Both the position numbers and the translations under genes were made by a program. The notes below the pieces were generated by a model, which worked only from the letters and a program-made list of their open reading frames with translations, did no database searches and had not been told where the DNA came from. Below are positions 44,480 through 53,781 of a stretch of 64,000 nucleotides of DNA, piece after piece (the first letter of the stretch is position 1; the number at the start of each line of letters is the position of its first letter). This DNA is from an uncultured Pseudomonadota bacterium (GTDB lineage: Bacteria; Pseudomonadota; Gammaproteobacteria; Steroidobacterales; Steroidobacteraceae), in contig CAIKZZ010000009.1 in assembly GCA_903832085.1 (NCBI GenBank), forward strand, positions 1 through 64,000. Reading direction: 5' to 3'.

Positions 44480-45682
44480 CGCGCCATGAAACGGGGTCCA
44501 TACCGCGGTGCCATACCCACAACCGATGTCCTGATCGTGGGCGGGGGCGTGATGGGGGCGGCGCTTGCCTATCAGTTGACGCGCTTGGATCCCACGGTAC
44601 GGGTCTTGGTGATCGAGCGCGACCCGACCTATGCCGAGGCCTCGTCGGTGCTATCCGCAGCTGGCGTTCGCCAACAGTTCAGCACCGCTGTGAATATCGC
44701 GATCGCACAAGCCGCAATCGAGTTTTTGCGCGCGGCCCCCGAGTTGCTCGCGATTAACGGTGTACAGCCACAGATCGGACTGACGGAGCAAGGCTATCTG
44801 TACTTAGCCAATGAGTCGCAGCGCGCAAATCTACAGCAGGCTCATGCGCTGCAGCGGGCCGCGGGCGCGGATGTGCTGCTGCTTGAGGTGGCGGACTTGA
44901 ATCGTCGGTTTCCGTGGCTTAGCACACACTCACTGGCTGCGGGCTCATTGGGTGTATCGGGTGAGGGATGGTTCGATGGACAGAGTCTGTTGCAGGCATT
45001 GATTGCGAAGGCCAAAGCGCACGGCGTGCAGTTTCGGGTGGGGAATGTGGTGGGTATAGAGCAGGCAGCGCATGCCGTGCGCGGCGTGCGCTTAAGTGAT
45101 GGCACGATGCTGTCCTGTGCGTGGGCCGTGAATGCGGCAGGTCCTTGGGCGCAACAGCTCGCGGGGTTCGCTGGTCTTCACGTGCCGGTGGTGGCGCGGC
45201 CACGCACGGTGTATGTGGTGAGTTGCCCAACACCCATTCCTCGCTGTCCACTGGTGATCGACACGTCCGGGTTTTGGTTGCGGCCCGAAGGGCAGTATTT
45301 TATTGGTGGCGTCGTGCCGTCAGTGGACTGCGATGCTGGGCCTTTGACGCCTGACTGGGACGGATTTGAGCGGGATTTTTGGCCCGCACTGTCGAGACGG
45401 ATCCCAGCCTTTGAGGCGGCGCGCTTGGTGCGAGCTTGGGCGGGCTACTACGAGTACAACACCTTTGATCAAAACGGGCTGGTGGGCTTACATCCGGCGC
45501 TGGATAATTTTATTTTTATGAATGGCTTTTCCGGTCACGGCATTCAGCAAGCGCCGATTATTGCCCAAGCGATGGCAGAGCTCATGTTGGGTGGGCGCTA
45601 CGAGTCGGTGGATGTGAGTGATTTATCGGTGGAACGCTTGGTCACTGGCGTGCCACTGCGAGAACTCAATGTGATTGGGTGA
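44477..45682 (+). CDS. FAD-dependent oxidoreductase (DAO/FOXRED1-like)
   Basis: 401 aa. TTDVLIVGGGVMGAALAYQL is the FAD fold; SSVLSAAGVRQQFS is the conserved loop behind it and AWAGYYEYNTFDQNGLVGLH with FSGHGIQQAP form the C-terminal flavin site. This is the sarcosine-oxidase/D-amino-acid-oxidase superfamily, close to the FOXRED1 branch, which oxidises amines or dehydrogenates small acids. ATG 44477 or 44486 are both possible starts. A role in N-methylamine oxidation is only suggested by the betaine-type genes elsewhere. Confidence 0.85.
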   Translation: MRAMKRGPYRGAIPTTDVLIVGGGVMGAALAYQLTRLDPTVRVLVIERDPTYAEASSVLSAAGVRQQFSTAVNIAIAQAAIEFLRAAPELLAINGVQPQIGLTEQGYLYLANESQRANLQQAHALQRAAGADVLLLEVADLNRRFPWLSTHSLAAGSLGVSGEGWFDGQSLLQALIAKAKAHGVQFRVGNVVGIEQAAHAVRGVRLSDGTMLSCAWAVNAAGPWAQQLAGFAGLHVPVVARPRTVYVVSCPTPIPRCPLVIDTSGFWLRPEGQYFIGGVVPSVDCDAGPLTPDWDGFERDFWPALSRRIPAFEAARLVRAWAGYYEYNTFDQNGLVGLHPALDNFIFMNGFSGHGIQQAPIIAQAMAELMLGGRYESVDVSDLSVERLVTGVPLRELNVIG

Positions 45683-45699
45683 TTGGCTCGGCATTCGCG

Positions 45700-46548
45700 T
45701 CATTGGTTTTTTGTAGACTGTGCGCGTGGTTTGACCTGGTTGACGATGGCGCGGCGCAGCGTCTCTGTGCTTGCGGCCACAAACGAGGAGCGCTCAATCA
45801 GGTGAGTCGTGTGTCCGGCAAGGTCACTCACCGAGCCACCGGCTTCGCGTACGCACGGGACGAGCGCACCGATATCCCATGGATGCATCAAAGGATCAAT
45901 AGCGGCATCCAGTAGGCCGCGACACACGACGGCGTATTGCACGCAATCCCCAATGGGACGCAGTCGGTCAATCTGTGCAGGCAAGCGCGACAAGCGCCAG
46001 GGTCCGCGCTTGCGCGCCATGTCGCTTGCTTTAAAACTGGTGAGCCCCACTTGGGCGCGCGCGAGTGGCGTGGCTTGCGCCACCGAGACGCGCGTGGGCT
46101 TTTTGTTTGGGCGACTCAGCCAGCAGCCGTGACCGTTGGCGGCATAGGTGGTCTCGCTTAACGCGGGTAGATGAATCACGCCGAACACCGGCTCGCCATC
46201 CTCGATCAAGGACAGTAAGGTGCCGAAGTGCGGCAAGCCGAGTACATAGGAGGCGGTGCCATCAATCGGATCCATGAGCCAGCAGCGCCCACTGCGGGTG
46301 AGCGTCCCGCCGTACTCCTCGCCAAGCACGGCATCCTGTGGAAAATGCTGTGCCAGATGACGCCGCAAAACGCGCTCCGCACCGCGATCGGCCACTGTCA
46401 CTTCGCTGCCATCGGCTTTGTGGTGGATTTGGGCACGGCGAAAATGTTTAAGCACAATTGCATCACTCGCCGCGAGCATGCTGTGGACCCGCGGTAGCAG
46501 TGTCCGCCACTCGCGTGTCGAAAGACGCGGTGGACCTATGCGCCTCAC
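45700..46548 (-). CDS. Inositol-monophosphatase family, histidinol-phosphatase-like
   Basis: 282-aa Mg-dependent phosphatase. [24 protein letters not shown] and [15 protein letters not shown] are the three metal-binding motifs of the IMPase superfamily. The DPIDGTxxY-x-GLPxFGT spacing is typical of the histidinol-phosphatase (HisN) subgroup, but the family also includes inositol and PAP phosphatases. PAP cleavage (CysQ-like) would be useful beside sulfotransferases, but they are 12 kb away. It overlaps the DUF1348 gene by 4 bases. Confidence 0.87.
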   Translation of the reverse strand: MRRIGPPRLSTREWRTLLPRVHSMLAASDAIVLKHFRRAQIHHKADGSEVTVADRGAERVLRRHLAQHFPQDAVLGEEYGGTLTRSGRCWLMDPIDGTASYVLGLPHFGTLLSLIEDGEPVFGVIHLPALSETTYAANGHGCWLSRPNKKPTRVSVAQATPLARAQVGLTSFKASDMARKRGPWRLSRLPAQIDRLRPIGDCVQYAVVCRGLLDAAIDPLMHPWDIGALVPCVREAGGSVSDLAGHTTHLIERSSFVAASTETLRRAIVNQVKPRAQSTKNQ

Positions 46549-47045
46549 AATCCTAAATCACTCAATGATGGATGATCGAGTGGTCGAGTTCCGGGGGCTG
46601 CCCAATGAAAGAGTCGGTCAGCCTCATTAATACTTAAATCATTGATGGAGGCGATGCGCCGTTGCATGTAGCCGTCTGCATCAAACTCCCAGTTTTCGTT
46701 GCCGTAGCTGCGATACCACTGCCCGCTGGCGTCGTGCCACTCGTAGGCAAAGCGCACTGCGATGCGGTTGTCGGTGTAGGCCCACAGTTCTTTGATGAGC
46801 CGGTACTCGTGTTCACGTGCCCACTTACGCGTTAAAAACTCAACGATCTGGACACGGCCTTGGAAAAACTCGGATCGATTGCGCCAGACGCTGTCGGGTG
46901 TGTACGCAAGCGCGACTTTCTCTGGATTGCGATGATTCCAGCCGTCCTCAGCCGCGCGGACCTTTTGGGTGGCTGTGGCGTGTGTGAAGGGCGGTAGTGG
47001 TGGGCGGGGGGTGCTTAAGGGTGCATTTGGGGTCGTACTGGTCAT
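46545..47045 (-). CDS. DUF1348 (NTF2-like) protein
   Basis: 166 aa. After a Pro/Thr-rich N-terminus, [32 protein letters not shown] and [20 protein letters not shown] match the DUF1348 family, a small SnoaL/NTF2-like cone fold. The function is unknown. It is upstream of, and co-directional with, the phosphatase, which it overlaps by 4 bases. Confidence 0.88.
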   Translation of the reverse strand: MTSTTPNAPLSTPRPPLPPFTHATATQKVRAAEDGWNHRNPEKVALAYTPDSVWRNRSEFFQGRVQIVEFLTRKWAREHEYRLIKELWAYTDNRIAVRFAYEWHDASGQWYRSYGNENWEFDADGYMQRRIASINDLSINEADRLFHWAAPGTRPLDHPSLSDLGL

Positions 47046-47184
47046 GGGGGCTCCGGTCGATCTGTCTGGTCGTTTTTAGTGACCATTGGTGGGGCTTGCC
47101 CGCAGTGATCCGCGGCGCAGGGGTGCAGACTACCGTAGAGTGCGCGTTCTGTGCAGCAGGGGTGGACGTCTGGGCTTATCATCA

Positions 47185-47204
47185 GCACTTTCGCCGCAAA
47201 GTGC
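47185..47204. promoter_or_regulatory. Inverted repeat upstream of homocysteine methyltransferase
   Basis: GCACTTT-CGCCGC-AAAGTGC, a perfect 7-bp inverted repeat with a 6-base spacer, 58 bases before ATG 47263. A TATCAT box lies just before it (47177-47182) without a clear -35. It could be an operator or a leader hairpin. Confidence 0.35.
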
Positions 47205-47262
47205 AGTGTGCGTGTCGGCTGGTTGGTGTGTCCTTGCACGATGGACGCCTGAGGGTGTGTTT

Positions 47263-48171
47263 ATGGGTCATGCGCTGACAGTATTGGATGGTGGCACAGG
47301 GCGTGAGCTGAAGCGGATTGGGGCTCCTTTTCGGCAGCCCGAGTGGTCGGCGCTGGCACTCTTGGAGGGGCCGCAGTTTGTGGCTCAGGTCCATGCTAGT
47401 TACCTCGCGGCAGGTGCCGATGTCATTACTACCAACAGTTATGCGCTAGTGCCCTTTCATATTGGAGCTGCGCGCTTTGCGCTGCGGGGTCTGGAGTTGG
47501 CCGAGTTGGCGGGGCGCTTAGCGCGTGAGGCGGCTAACCGTTGTGATCGCCTGGTGCGTGTTGCGGGTTCCTTGCCGCCCATCTGCGGCTCGTATCGCGC
47601 GGATTGGTTTGATGCAGAGTTTGCGCGGCCCATTCTTGCGACCTTGGTCGCGGGCCTGACGCCTTTTATTGATCACTGGCAAGCCGAAACGTTAAGCACG
47701 ATTGCCGAGGCACGCCTCGTGCGTGAGGTGCTCGGGCACACCACCAGTCCGCTGTGGTTATCCTTTACGCTCACCGACACGCCATCCGTCCCCGGGACTG
47801 CCGTGCTGCGCAGTGGTGAGTCTGTTAGTGCGGCCGTAAGGGCAGCAGTGGACTTACAGGCATCCGCCGTACTTTTTAATTGCAGTCAGCCCGAAGTGAT
47901 GAGCGATGCGGTGCGCGTGAGTCTTACGACGCTGCAAGCACTGGGTAAAGACGCTGCCATTGAGATCGGAGTGTATGCGAACGCATTCATGCCGCAACGC
48001 GCCGATGCCGAGGCCAATAGTGATCTGACCACGATTCGGGCCGACCTCACGCCCGAGGGCTACTTGCGTTGGGTGCGTGAGTGGATTGAGTTGGGTGCAC
48101 GTATCGTGGGGGGTTGCTGCGGCATTGGGCCTGAGCACATTGCTACCATTTGCCACAGTGTGCGCGCCTAA
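47263..48171 (+). CDS. Homocysteine S-methyltransferase family protein
   Basis: 302-aa zinc enzyme of the Pfam S-methyl_trans family (BHMT, MmuM, MetH N-domain). LDGGTGRELKRIG opens the barrel, TNSYALVPFHIG is the family loop, LFNCSQPE supplies the first Cys and IVGGCCGIGPEHI the two zinc cysteines. ATG 47263 follows GAGGG with good spacing; the frame open to 47086 is non-family sequence. The methyl donor (betaine or S-methylmethionine) cannot be told. It starts a five-gene plus-strand run. Confidence 0.88.
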   Translation: MGHALTVLDGGTGRELKRIGAPFRQPEWSALALLEGPQFVAQVHASYLAAGADVITTNSYALVPFHIGAARFALRGLELAELAGRLAREAANRCDRLVRVAGSLPPICGSYRADWFDAEFARPILATLVAGLTPFIDHWQAETLSTIAEARLVREVLGHTTSPLWLSFTLTDTPSVPGTAVLRSGESVSAAVRAAVDLQASAVLFNCSQPEVMSDAVRVSLTTLQALGKDAAIEIGVYANAFMPQRADAEANSDLTTIRADLTPEGYLRWVREWIELGARIVGGCCGIGPEHIATICHSVRA

Positions 48172-48201
48172 ACGCCGCCATAGTATTTACAGGATATCGC
48201 C

Positions 48202-49416
48202 ATGGATTTTGCGACGAGTACGAAAGCCCAGGAGTTACTAAAGCGACTGCATGCGTTCATGGATGAACATGTGTATCCGGCGGAGGCAATTTACGATGAG
48301 CAGTTGGCGGGTTTCGGCGTCAATCGTTGGCAAGTGCTGCCGATTGTGGAAGAGCTGAAAGTCAAAGCCCGCGCGGCCGGGCTTTGGAATCTGTTTTTGC
48401 CGGAGTCGAGTGCCGGTGCGGGTTTGTCGAACCTGGATTACGCGCCGCTGTGCGAGGTGATGGGGCAGATTCCGTGGGCACCGGAGGTCTTTAACTGCTC
48501 AGCCCCTGACACCGGCAATATGGAATTACTTGAGCGTTATGCCACTGAGGCTCAAAAAGAACGCTGGTTGCGCCCGCTGCTGGATGGCTCCATTCGGTCG
48601 GCGTTTTTGATGACCGAACCCGATGTGGCGTCCTCTGATGCGACCAATGTGCAGACCAGTATTCGGCGCGAGGGCGACGTTTACGTGATCAATGGTCGCA
48701 AGTGGTGGTCGTCCGGTGTGGGGGATCCGCGCTGCGAGATTTATATCCTCATGGGGAAAACCGATCCTACGGCTGCGACACATCAACAGCAGTCACAGAT
48801 TTTGATACCGGCGAACACGCCCGGGATCCGGATTGTGCGTATGTTGTCGGTATTTGGTTATGACGATGCGCCGCACGGTCATGCCGAGATGGTCTTTGAG
48901 AACGTGAAGGTGCCGGTCGATCACATGATTCTCGGTGAAGGACGTGGTTTTGAGATTGCGCAAGGGCGCTTAGGACCGGGTCGTATTCATCATTGCATGC
49001 GCACCATTGGTATTGCGGAGCGGGCGCTTGCGCTTTTATGCCAACGGATTAGCAGCCGTACGGCCTTTGGTAAGCGCATTGTGGAGCATTCGGTGTGGGA
49101 GGAGCGTATTGCAGATGCGCGTATTGAAATCGAGTGTGCGCGCTTGCTGACACTCAAAGCGGCGTGGATGATGGACACTGCAGGCAACAAAAGTGCGCGT
49201 GCGTTGATCGCGATGATTAAAGTGAAAGCACCACTGATGGCACTTAAAATTTTGGATGAGGCAATGCAAGGCTTCGGGGCGGCAGGCTTATCGGCCGAGC
49301 CGCGTCTGGCTGCACTGTATGCACATGTGCGGACTTTGCGTTTTGCTGATGGCCCTGACGATGTACATCGTCGGACAATTGCGCATCTGGAGCTGAAGCA
49401 GCAGAACTTGAAGTAG
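48202..49416 (+). CDS. Acyl-CoA dehydrogenase family (ACAD10/11-like)
   Basis: 404-aa FAD enzyme. The N-terminal helical domain begins [31 protein letters not shown] is the FAD contact, [10 protein letters not shown] the middle beta domain, and [20 protein letters not shown] the C-terminal domain. The [10 protein letters not shown] form with [11 protein letters not shown] upstream resembles ACAD10/11, acting on 4-hydroxy or long-branched acyl-CoAs. An AGGATATC site precedes ATG 48202. With the following SDR and ligases, it outlines an acyl-CoA oxidation route. Confidence 0.9.
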   Translation: MDFATSTKAQELLKRLHAFMDEHVYPAEAIYDEQLAGFGVNRWQVLPIVEELKVKARAAGLWNLFLPESSAGAGLSNLDYAPLCEVMGQIPWAPEVFNCSAPDTGNMELLERYATEAQKERWLRPLLDGSIRSAFLMTEPDVASSDATNVQTSIRREGDVYVINGRKWWSSGVGDPRCEIYILMGKTDPTAATHQQQSQILIPANTPGIRIVRMLSVFGYDDAPHGHAEMVFENVKVPVDHMILGEGRGFEIAQGRLGPGRIHHCMRTIGIAERALALLCQRISSRTAFGKRIVEHSVWEERIADARIEIECARLLTLKAAWMMDTAGNKSARALIAMIKVKAPLMALKILDEAMQGFGAAGLSAEPRLAALYAHVRTLRFADGPDDVHRRTIAHLELKQQNLK

Positions 49417-49452
49417 CACTGCGCTGATCGGAGTGCTGTTAGGGAGATTTGC

Positions 49453-50244
49453 ATGACATCACTGTTTGATTTGACGGGCCAAGTGGCGCTGATCACTGGC
49501 GCAAGCCGCGGTATTGGTCGTGCGATTGCTATTGAAATGGCTCGGCATGGCGCCAAGGTGGTGGTCTCGAGTCGCAAATTGGCTGCGTGCGAAGCGGTGG
49601 TTGAGGAGATTGAGAATGAGGGTGGCGAGGCGCTGGCGGTGGCGTGCCATGTCGGGGACAAAGCGCAGCTGCAATCCTTGGTCGATACCACGCTGCAACA
49701 TTTTGGGCGCATTGATACTTTGGTGTGCAATGCCGCAGTGAATACCCATTTTGGGCCCTCGCTCGACATCAGTGACGAGAGTTTTGACAAGATCATGCAG
49801 ACCAATGTGCGTAGCGCCTTTTGGTTGTGCAACATGGTCTTGCCGCAGATGGCGGACCGACGTGATGGCACGATTATTTTATTGGGCTCGGTCGCAGGCT
49901 TGGCTGGCAACAGTAAGATCGGCGTCTATGGCATCTCAAAGGCCGCGACCATGCAACTCACGCGCAATCTTGCGGTGGAGTGGGGGCCCCACAATGTGCG
50001 CATCAACTGCATTGCCCCTGGTGTAGTGCGTACCGAGTTTGCACGTGCACTGTGGGCTGATCCTAAATTACACCAACGCTTGATTCAGCAGTATCCGTTG
50101 CAGCGCATCGGTGAGCCGCGCGATGTGGCAGGAGCCGCAGTCTTCTTGGCCTCGCGTGCGAGTGATTGGATGACGGGGCAGACCTTGGTCTTGGATGGCG
50201 GTGGTGGTATCTCGGGGCCCGAAAACAGTCAGGATCCCTCTTGA
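49453..50244 (+). CDS. Short-chain dehydrogenase/reductase
   Basis: 263-aa classical SDR. ALITGASRGIGRAIAI binds NAD(P), VCNAAVN is the NNAG-like strand, GSVAGLAG holds the catalytic Ser and YGISK the Tyr/Lys pair; PGVVRTEFAR and the C-terminal GQTLVLDGGGG are standard. The second residue of the NNAG motif is changed (CNAA), which is common among DHRS4-like members. It follows the acyl-CoA dehydrogenase by 36 bases and precedes the ligases, so it likely reduces or oxidises a 3-hydroxyacyl intermediate. Confidence 0.9.
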   Translation: MTSLFDLTGQVALITGASRGIGRAIAIEMARHGAKVVVSSRKLAACEAVVEEIENEGGEALAVACHVGDKAQLQSLVDTTLQHFGRIDTLVCNAAVNTHFGPSLDISDESFDKIMQTNVRSAFWLCNMVLPQMADRRDGTIILLGSVAGLAGNSKIGVYGISKAATMQLTRNLAVEWGPHNVRINCIAPGVVRTEFARALWADPKLHQRLIQQYPLQRIGEPRDVAGAAVFLASRASDWMTGQTLVLDGGGGISGPENSQDPS

Positions 50245-50265
50245 TGTGGATGGACGAGAAGTAAC

Positions 50266-51768
50266 ATGCAGCAACTGAATCGTATCTATGAGTGGGCTCG
50301 AACGCGTCCTGAAAAAACGGCACTCGTTCATAACGACGTCGTTTGGTCGTATGCCGCGTTTGCGCGGGCGATTGAACTGCAGCGCATCTTTTTTATGCGT
50401 CAGGCGCTGCCCGTGGGAAAGATAGCGGTGGTGGTGATTGATCATCGCGTGCATGCATGGTGTGTGCTGCATGCGCTGCGTTCACTGGGACTTACGACCG
50501 TGGTTGAGACCTCGATGACAGTGGCCGCTCAGCTGCAGCTGAACGATGTGGCGTGCGTGGTCGTGAAAGAAGGCGATCAGCAGCATCCAGAGTTAAGGGC
50601 GTTTGCCGGCATCCCCATTCTTGTGGCGATCGACACGACCATGCCCCCTGAGGCATCGGTATGCGTGATTCCTAGTGCGGTGGAAAATACTCTGACGGGG
50701 GATGTGATTTTACTGTCCTCGGGTACCACGGGACGCATCAAAAAACTTCGGCTGGGTGCTCAGTATGATGTGGAGCGTATGCGCAACACCGTAACGATGT
50801 ACGGCATCGATGAGCGCACATGGTTGCATGCGTTGAACTACCCGCTGTCAATGGCAGGTGGATACACGTTGCCAAGTGCTGTGTGGTGGTGCGGTGGAAC
50901 GGTGGTGTTTGATCAGCGAGTCGACGTCTTTGAACATTTATTTGCCCAGCCGATCACGCTGTGCTTTATGTCGCCGAGCGTTGCCGAGGCCTTTAACCGT
51001 GCGCCAGCGGTTCGTCCCAGCGCCGGACAGTTAACGATTTTGGTGGGCGGCGGACGATTGTCCGATAGCGCCGCGAGGGCTCTCATTGCAAAAACGGGCG
51101 CGATCTTGCAGTTGGTGTATGGGAGTACAGAGTTGGCAGGCAGTCGGACATTGGCGCTGATGTCGACGTACCGGTCCCATGACGATTTGCACACCTTTGA
51201 CGTGTGTGTTGGGCGCCGCGTGCACGTGGTGGACGATGCGGGTCGGGAGTGTCCGCCCGAGGTCACGGGAATGCTGTGGATTGCGCTGGAGCAGGCCGAT
51301 GCACGCGAATATATGGACGATCCTGAGGGCAGCGCACAGCACTTCAAAGGCGGTGGGTTTTATCCAGGGGATGCAGGAATGCGTCTGCCGGATGGGCGTA
51401 TTCGCGTGCTGGGGCGCAGCGCAGATGTACTCAATGCGAAAGGAGGCAAGTTTTTACTTGATCCACTCGAGCGAGAAGCAGCTGCGTTTGTCGGTGGTAA
51501 TGCGGTGTGTTTGTTTTCGCGCCTTGATGCACATGGCAATGATCAGTTGATGGTCGCAATAGAGACCTTAGGACCGGTGACGCAGGATCAGTTGCAGGCA
51601 CTGAACGGTTGGTTGGTAAAGACCTTGCAGTTTCATACGATCCATGTCGAGGGCGTGGCTCGCTTTCCGCGTACCGCGGGCGGTATGCAGAAGATCGATC
51701 GGCAGGCCTTACGAGTGATGGTTCTGGCTGGTGCGACCGCGCAGCCGGTAGGATCGCAGTCTTCTTAA
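50266..51768 (+). CDS. AMP-forming acyl-CoA synthetase/adenylating ligase, tandem copy 1
   Basis: 500-aa ANL-superfamily enzyme that activates a carboxylic acid as acyl-AMP and transfers it to a thiol. LLSSGTTGRIKK (A3 phosphate loop), VYGSTELAG (A5), GDAGMRLPDGRIRVLGR (A7/A8) and GGMQKIDRQAL (A10 Lys) are all intact. It is shorter than typical fatty-acyl ligases and has an unusual N-terminus (RIYEWARTRPEKTALVH). The substrate is unknown. A near-identical-motif copy follows 48 bases later. Confidence 0.87.
   Translation: MQQLNRIYEWARTRPEKTALVHNDVVWSYAAFARAIELQRIFFMRQALPVGKIAVVVIDHRVHAWCVLHALRSLGLTTVVETSMTVAAQLQLNDVACVVVKEGDQQHPELRAFAGIPILVAIDTTMPPEASVCVIPSAVENTLTGDVILLSSGTTGRIKKLRLGAQYDVERMRNTVTMYGIDERTWLHALNYPLSMAGGYTLPSAVWWCGGTVVFDQRVDVFEHLFAQPITLCFMSPSVAEAFNRAPAVRPSAGQLTILVGGGRLSDSAARALIAKTGAILQLVYGSTELAGSRTLALMSTYRSHDDLHTFDVCVGRRVHVVDDAGRECPPEVTGMLWIALEQADAREYMDDPEGSAQHFKGGGFYPGDAGMRLPDGRIRVLGRSADVLNAKGGKFLLDPLEREAAAFVGGNAVCLFSRLDAHGNDQLMVAIETLGPVTQDQLQALNGWLVKTLQFHTIHVEGVARFPRTAGGMQKIDRQALRVMVLAGATAQPVGSQSS
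50327..50397 (+). repeat. 71-bp block identical to 51878-51948 (copy in ligase 1)
   Basis: A stretch starting TTCATAACGACGTCG is perfectly identical between the two tandem ligase genes, although sequence just before it differs at many positions. After one mismatch another 16 bases match. The partner block is in the second ligase. Confidence 0.9.
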
Positions 51769-51816
51769 GTGGTACGACGCACGATGCCATGTAACGTTCC
51801 GCTCGATGAGTAGCCT

Positions 51817-53325
51817 ATGCAGCAATTAAATCGGATCTATGAGTGGGCCCACACCCAACCTGACAAAACCGCAATCATTCATAACGACGTCGTTTGGTCG
51901 TATGCCGCGTTTGCGCGGGCGATTGAACTGCAGCGCATCTTTTTTATGGGTCAGGCGCTGCCCGTTGGCAAGCTGGCGCTTGTACTGATTGATCATCGTG
52001 TGCACGCGTGGTGCGTACTGTATGCACTACGTTCACTCGGGCTCACGACTCTGGTTGAGACCTCGATACCACTGGCAGGCCGCTTGCAGTTAAAAGACGT
52101 GGCATGCGTGGTGGTCAAAGAAGGCGATCAGAACCATTCAGCGTTAAGTGCATTTGCCGGAACCCCCATTCTTGTGGCGGCCGACACGACCATGCCCCCT
52201 GAGGCATCGGCATGCGTGATTCCAAGTGCGGTGGAACATACTCAGACTGGGGATGTGATTTTACTGTCCTCGGGTACCACGGGACGCATTAAAAAGATTC
52301 GGATCAGTGCTGAGTTTGATGCTGCTCGCAATATGAGCAAAGCCCAAGAATTTGGTATTGACGACACAACGTGGCTGCATAACGTGGTCTATCCCATGTC
52401 TATGTTAGGTGGCTATCGATTGCCCGACACAGTGTGGTGGTGCGGTGGTACGGTGGTCTATGACCAGCGTCCAAATGCACTAGAGCATCTGCTGGATTAT
52501 CCGATTACGTTGTGCTTCATGTCGCCGAGCGTTGCAGAAGCATTTAATCAAACACCATCGGCTCGACCCAAACCCGGGCAGTTAACCATGTTGGTCGGGG
52601 GCGGACGGTTTTCCGATACCGCCGCGCGGGCTCTCATCGCAAAAACGGGCGCGACCTTGCGCCTCGCGTATGGCAGTACGGAACTGACAGGCGATAAACC
52701 CGTGGTGCTGACGTCGACCTACCGGACACGCGAGGATCTCGATACATTTGATGTGCGCCCGGGGCGTCGAGTGCATGTGGTGGATGATGCGGGCCGGGAG
52801 TGTCCGCCCGAGGTCATGGGAATGCTATGGATTGCATTGGAGCAGGCCGATATACGCGGTTACTTGGATGATCCTGACGGCAGCGCGAGGTATTTCAAGG
52901 GTGGTGGGTTCTATCCGGGTGATCTTGGGACTCGCTTGCCGGATGGACGCATTCGGGTTCTTGGTCGGACGGAGGAAGTGTTGAATGTGAAAGGGGTTAA
53001 GTTTTTACTCGGTCCACTTGAGCAGGAAGCGGCTGAGATCGTTGGTGGTAACCCAGTGAGTGTATTTTCGCGCTTGGATGCGAGTGGGAACGATCAGTTG
53101 ATGGTTGCGATCGAGACCTTGATGCCGGTGACGGCCGAGCAGTTGCGGGCGCTTAAAGATTGGTTGATGCAGAAGTTGCATCTGCACAGGATACATTTTG
53201 AGGGTATTGCGCAATTCCCGCGCACTGCGGGCGGTATGCAGAAGATCGATCGGCAGGCCTTACATGCGTTGCTTCTAGCTACTGTGGGCGAGGGTGTGCC
53301 ACTGGTGGGATCGCAATCCGTCTGA
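51817..53325 (+). CDS. AMP-forming acyl-CoA synthetase/adenylating ligase, tandem copy 2
   Basis: 502-aa paralogue of the preceding gene with all ANL motifs intact: LLSSGTTGRIKK, YGSTELTGDK, GDLGTRLPDGRIRVLGR and GGMQKIDRQAL. The two proteins diverge most in the middle substrate-pocket region (residues about 165-200: ISAEFDAARNMSKAQ against LGAQYDVERMRNT), so they may take different acids. N- and C-terminal parts are nearly the same. It ends convergent with the lipocalin-like gene, 3 bases away. Confidence 0.87.
   Translation: MQQLNRIYEWAHTQPDKTAIIHNDVVWSYAAFARAIELQRIFFMGQALPVGKLALVLIDHRVHAWCVLYALRSLGLTTLVETSIPLAGRLQLKDVACVVVKEGDQNHSALSAFAGTPILVAADTTMPPEASACVIPSAVEHTQTGDVILLSSGTTGRIKKIRISAEFDAARNMSKAQEFGIDDTTWLHNVVYPMSMLGGYRLPDTVWWCGGTVVYDQRPNALEHLLDYPITLCFMSPSVAEAFNQTPSARPKPGQLTMLVGGGRFSDTAARALIAKTGATLRLAYGSTELTGDKPVVLTSTYRTREDLDTFDVRPGRRVHVVDDAGRECPPEVMGMLWIALEQADIRGYLDDPDGSARYFKGGGFYPGDLGTRLPDGRIRVLGRTEEVLNVKGVKFLLGPLEQEAAEIVGGNPVSVFSRLDASGNDQLMVAIETLMPVTAEQLRALKDWLMQKLHLHRIHFEGIAQFPRTAGGMQKIDRQALHALLLATVGEGVPLVGSQSV
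51878..51948 (+). repeat. 71-bp block identical to 50327-50397 (copy in ligase 2)
   Basis: Second copy of the perfectly matching block. More short identical blocks occur around the A3 region (52255 onward) and the A10 region near the 3' end, with more diverged stretches between. Confidence 0.9.
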
Positions 53326-53328
53326 GAG

Positions 53329-53781
53329 CTAGGCGCGCTGCCACGTAATGCGGTGTACGCGACGTGTGACCCCATCGGACTCCTCAGCGGCAAGTAACAA
53401 GTGTGGACCTGCAAACGAGGCGACTCGCACTTGGCGGGTGCCAATGAGCGCGGCATTGAGCGATAAAATGACCGTGTGCACCACGTTATTTCCATCCAAT
53501 TCCCAACGAGCGGTATAGGCGAGGTACTCGCTCATGGCGTGTGCGCGAGATGCAAGATCTGCTTGGCGGACACTTGCCGCTGATAACGGTGTGCGGGTGT
53601 GCTGCGAGAGCGTGGCGCTCATCCAACCTGATGCCGTATACACGATCAGCCCCGTGGCATCGCGTCCGAACGGGTAGGTTTTACGGCCATCCGCCATCTC
53701 GATGTGCCAGTCGACGAGTGTCCATGCGCCAACGAGGGTGTCTGGGGTCAGTGTCATAGTCGGTGCCTTCTTAGTCTGCAT
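53329..53781 (-). CDS. Lipocalin-like domain protein
   Basis: 150 aa. LVGAWTLVDWHIEMADGRK, YPFGRDATGLIVYTASGWMS and YTARWELDGNNVVHTV fit the Pfam lipocalin_5 family, small cytoplasmic beta barrels that often accompany biosynthetic or degradative clusters. No signal peptide. Its ATG overlaps the stop of the MatB-like gene upstream (TAATG), so they are co-translated. It may bind the product or substrate of that ligase; this is inference. Confidence 0.82.
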   Translation of the reverse strand: MQTKKAPTMTLTPDTLVGAWTLVDWHIEMADGRKTYPFGRDATGLIVYTASGWMSATLSQHTRTPLSAASVRQADLASRAHAMSEYLAYTARWELDGNNVVHTVILSLNAALIGTRQVRVASFAGPHLLLAAEESDGVTRRVHRITWQRA

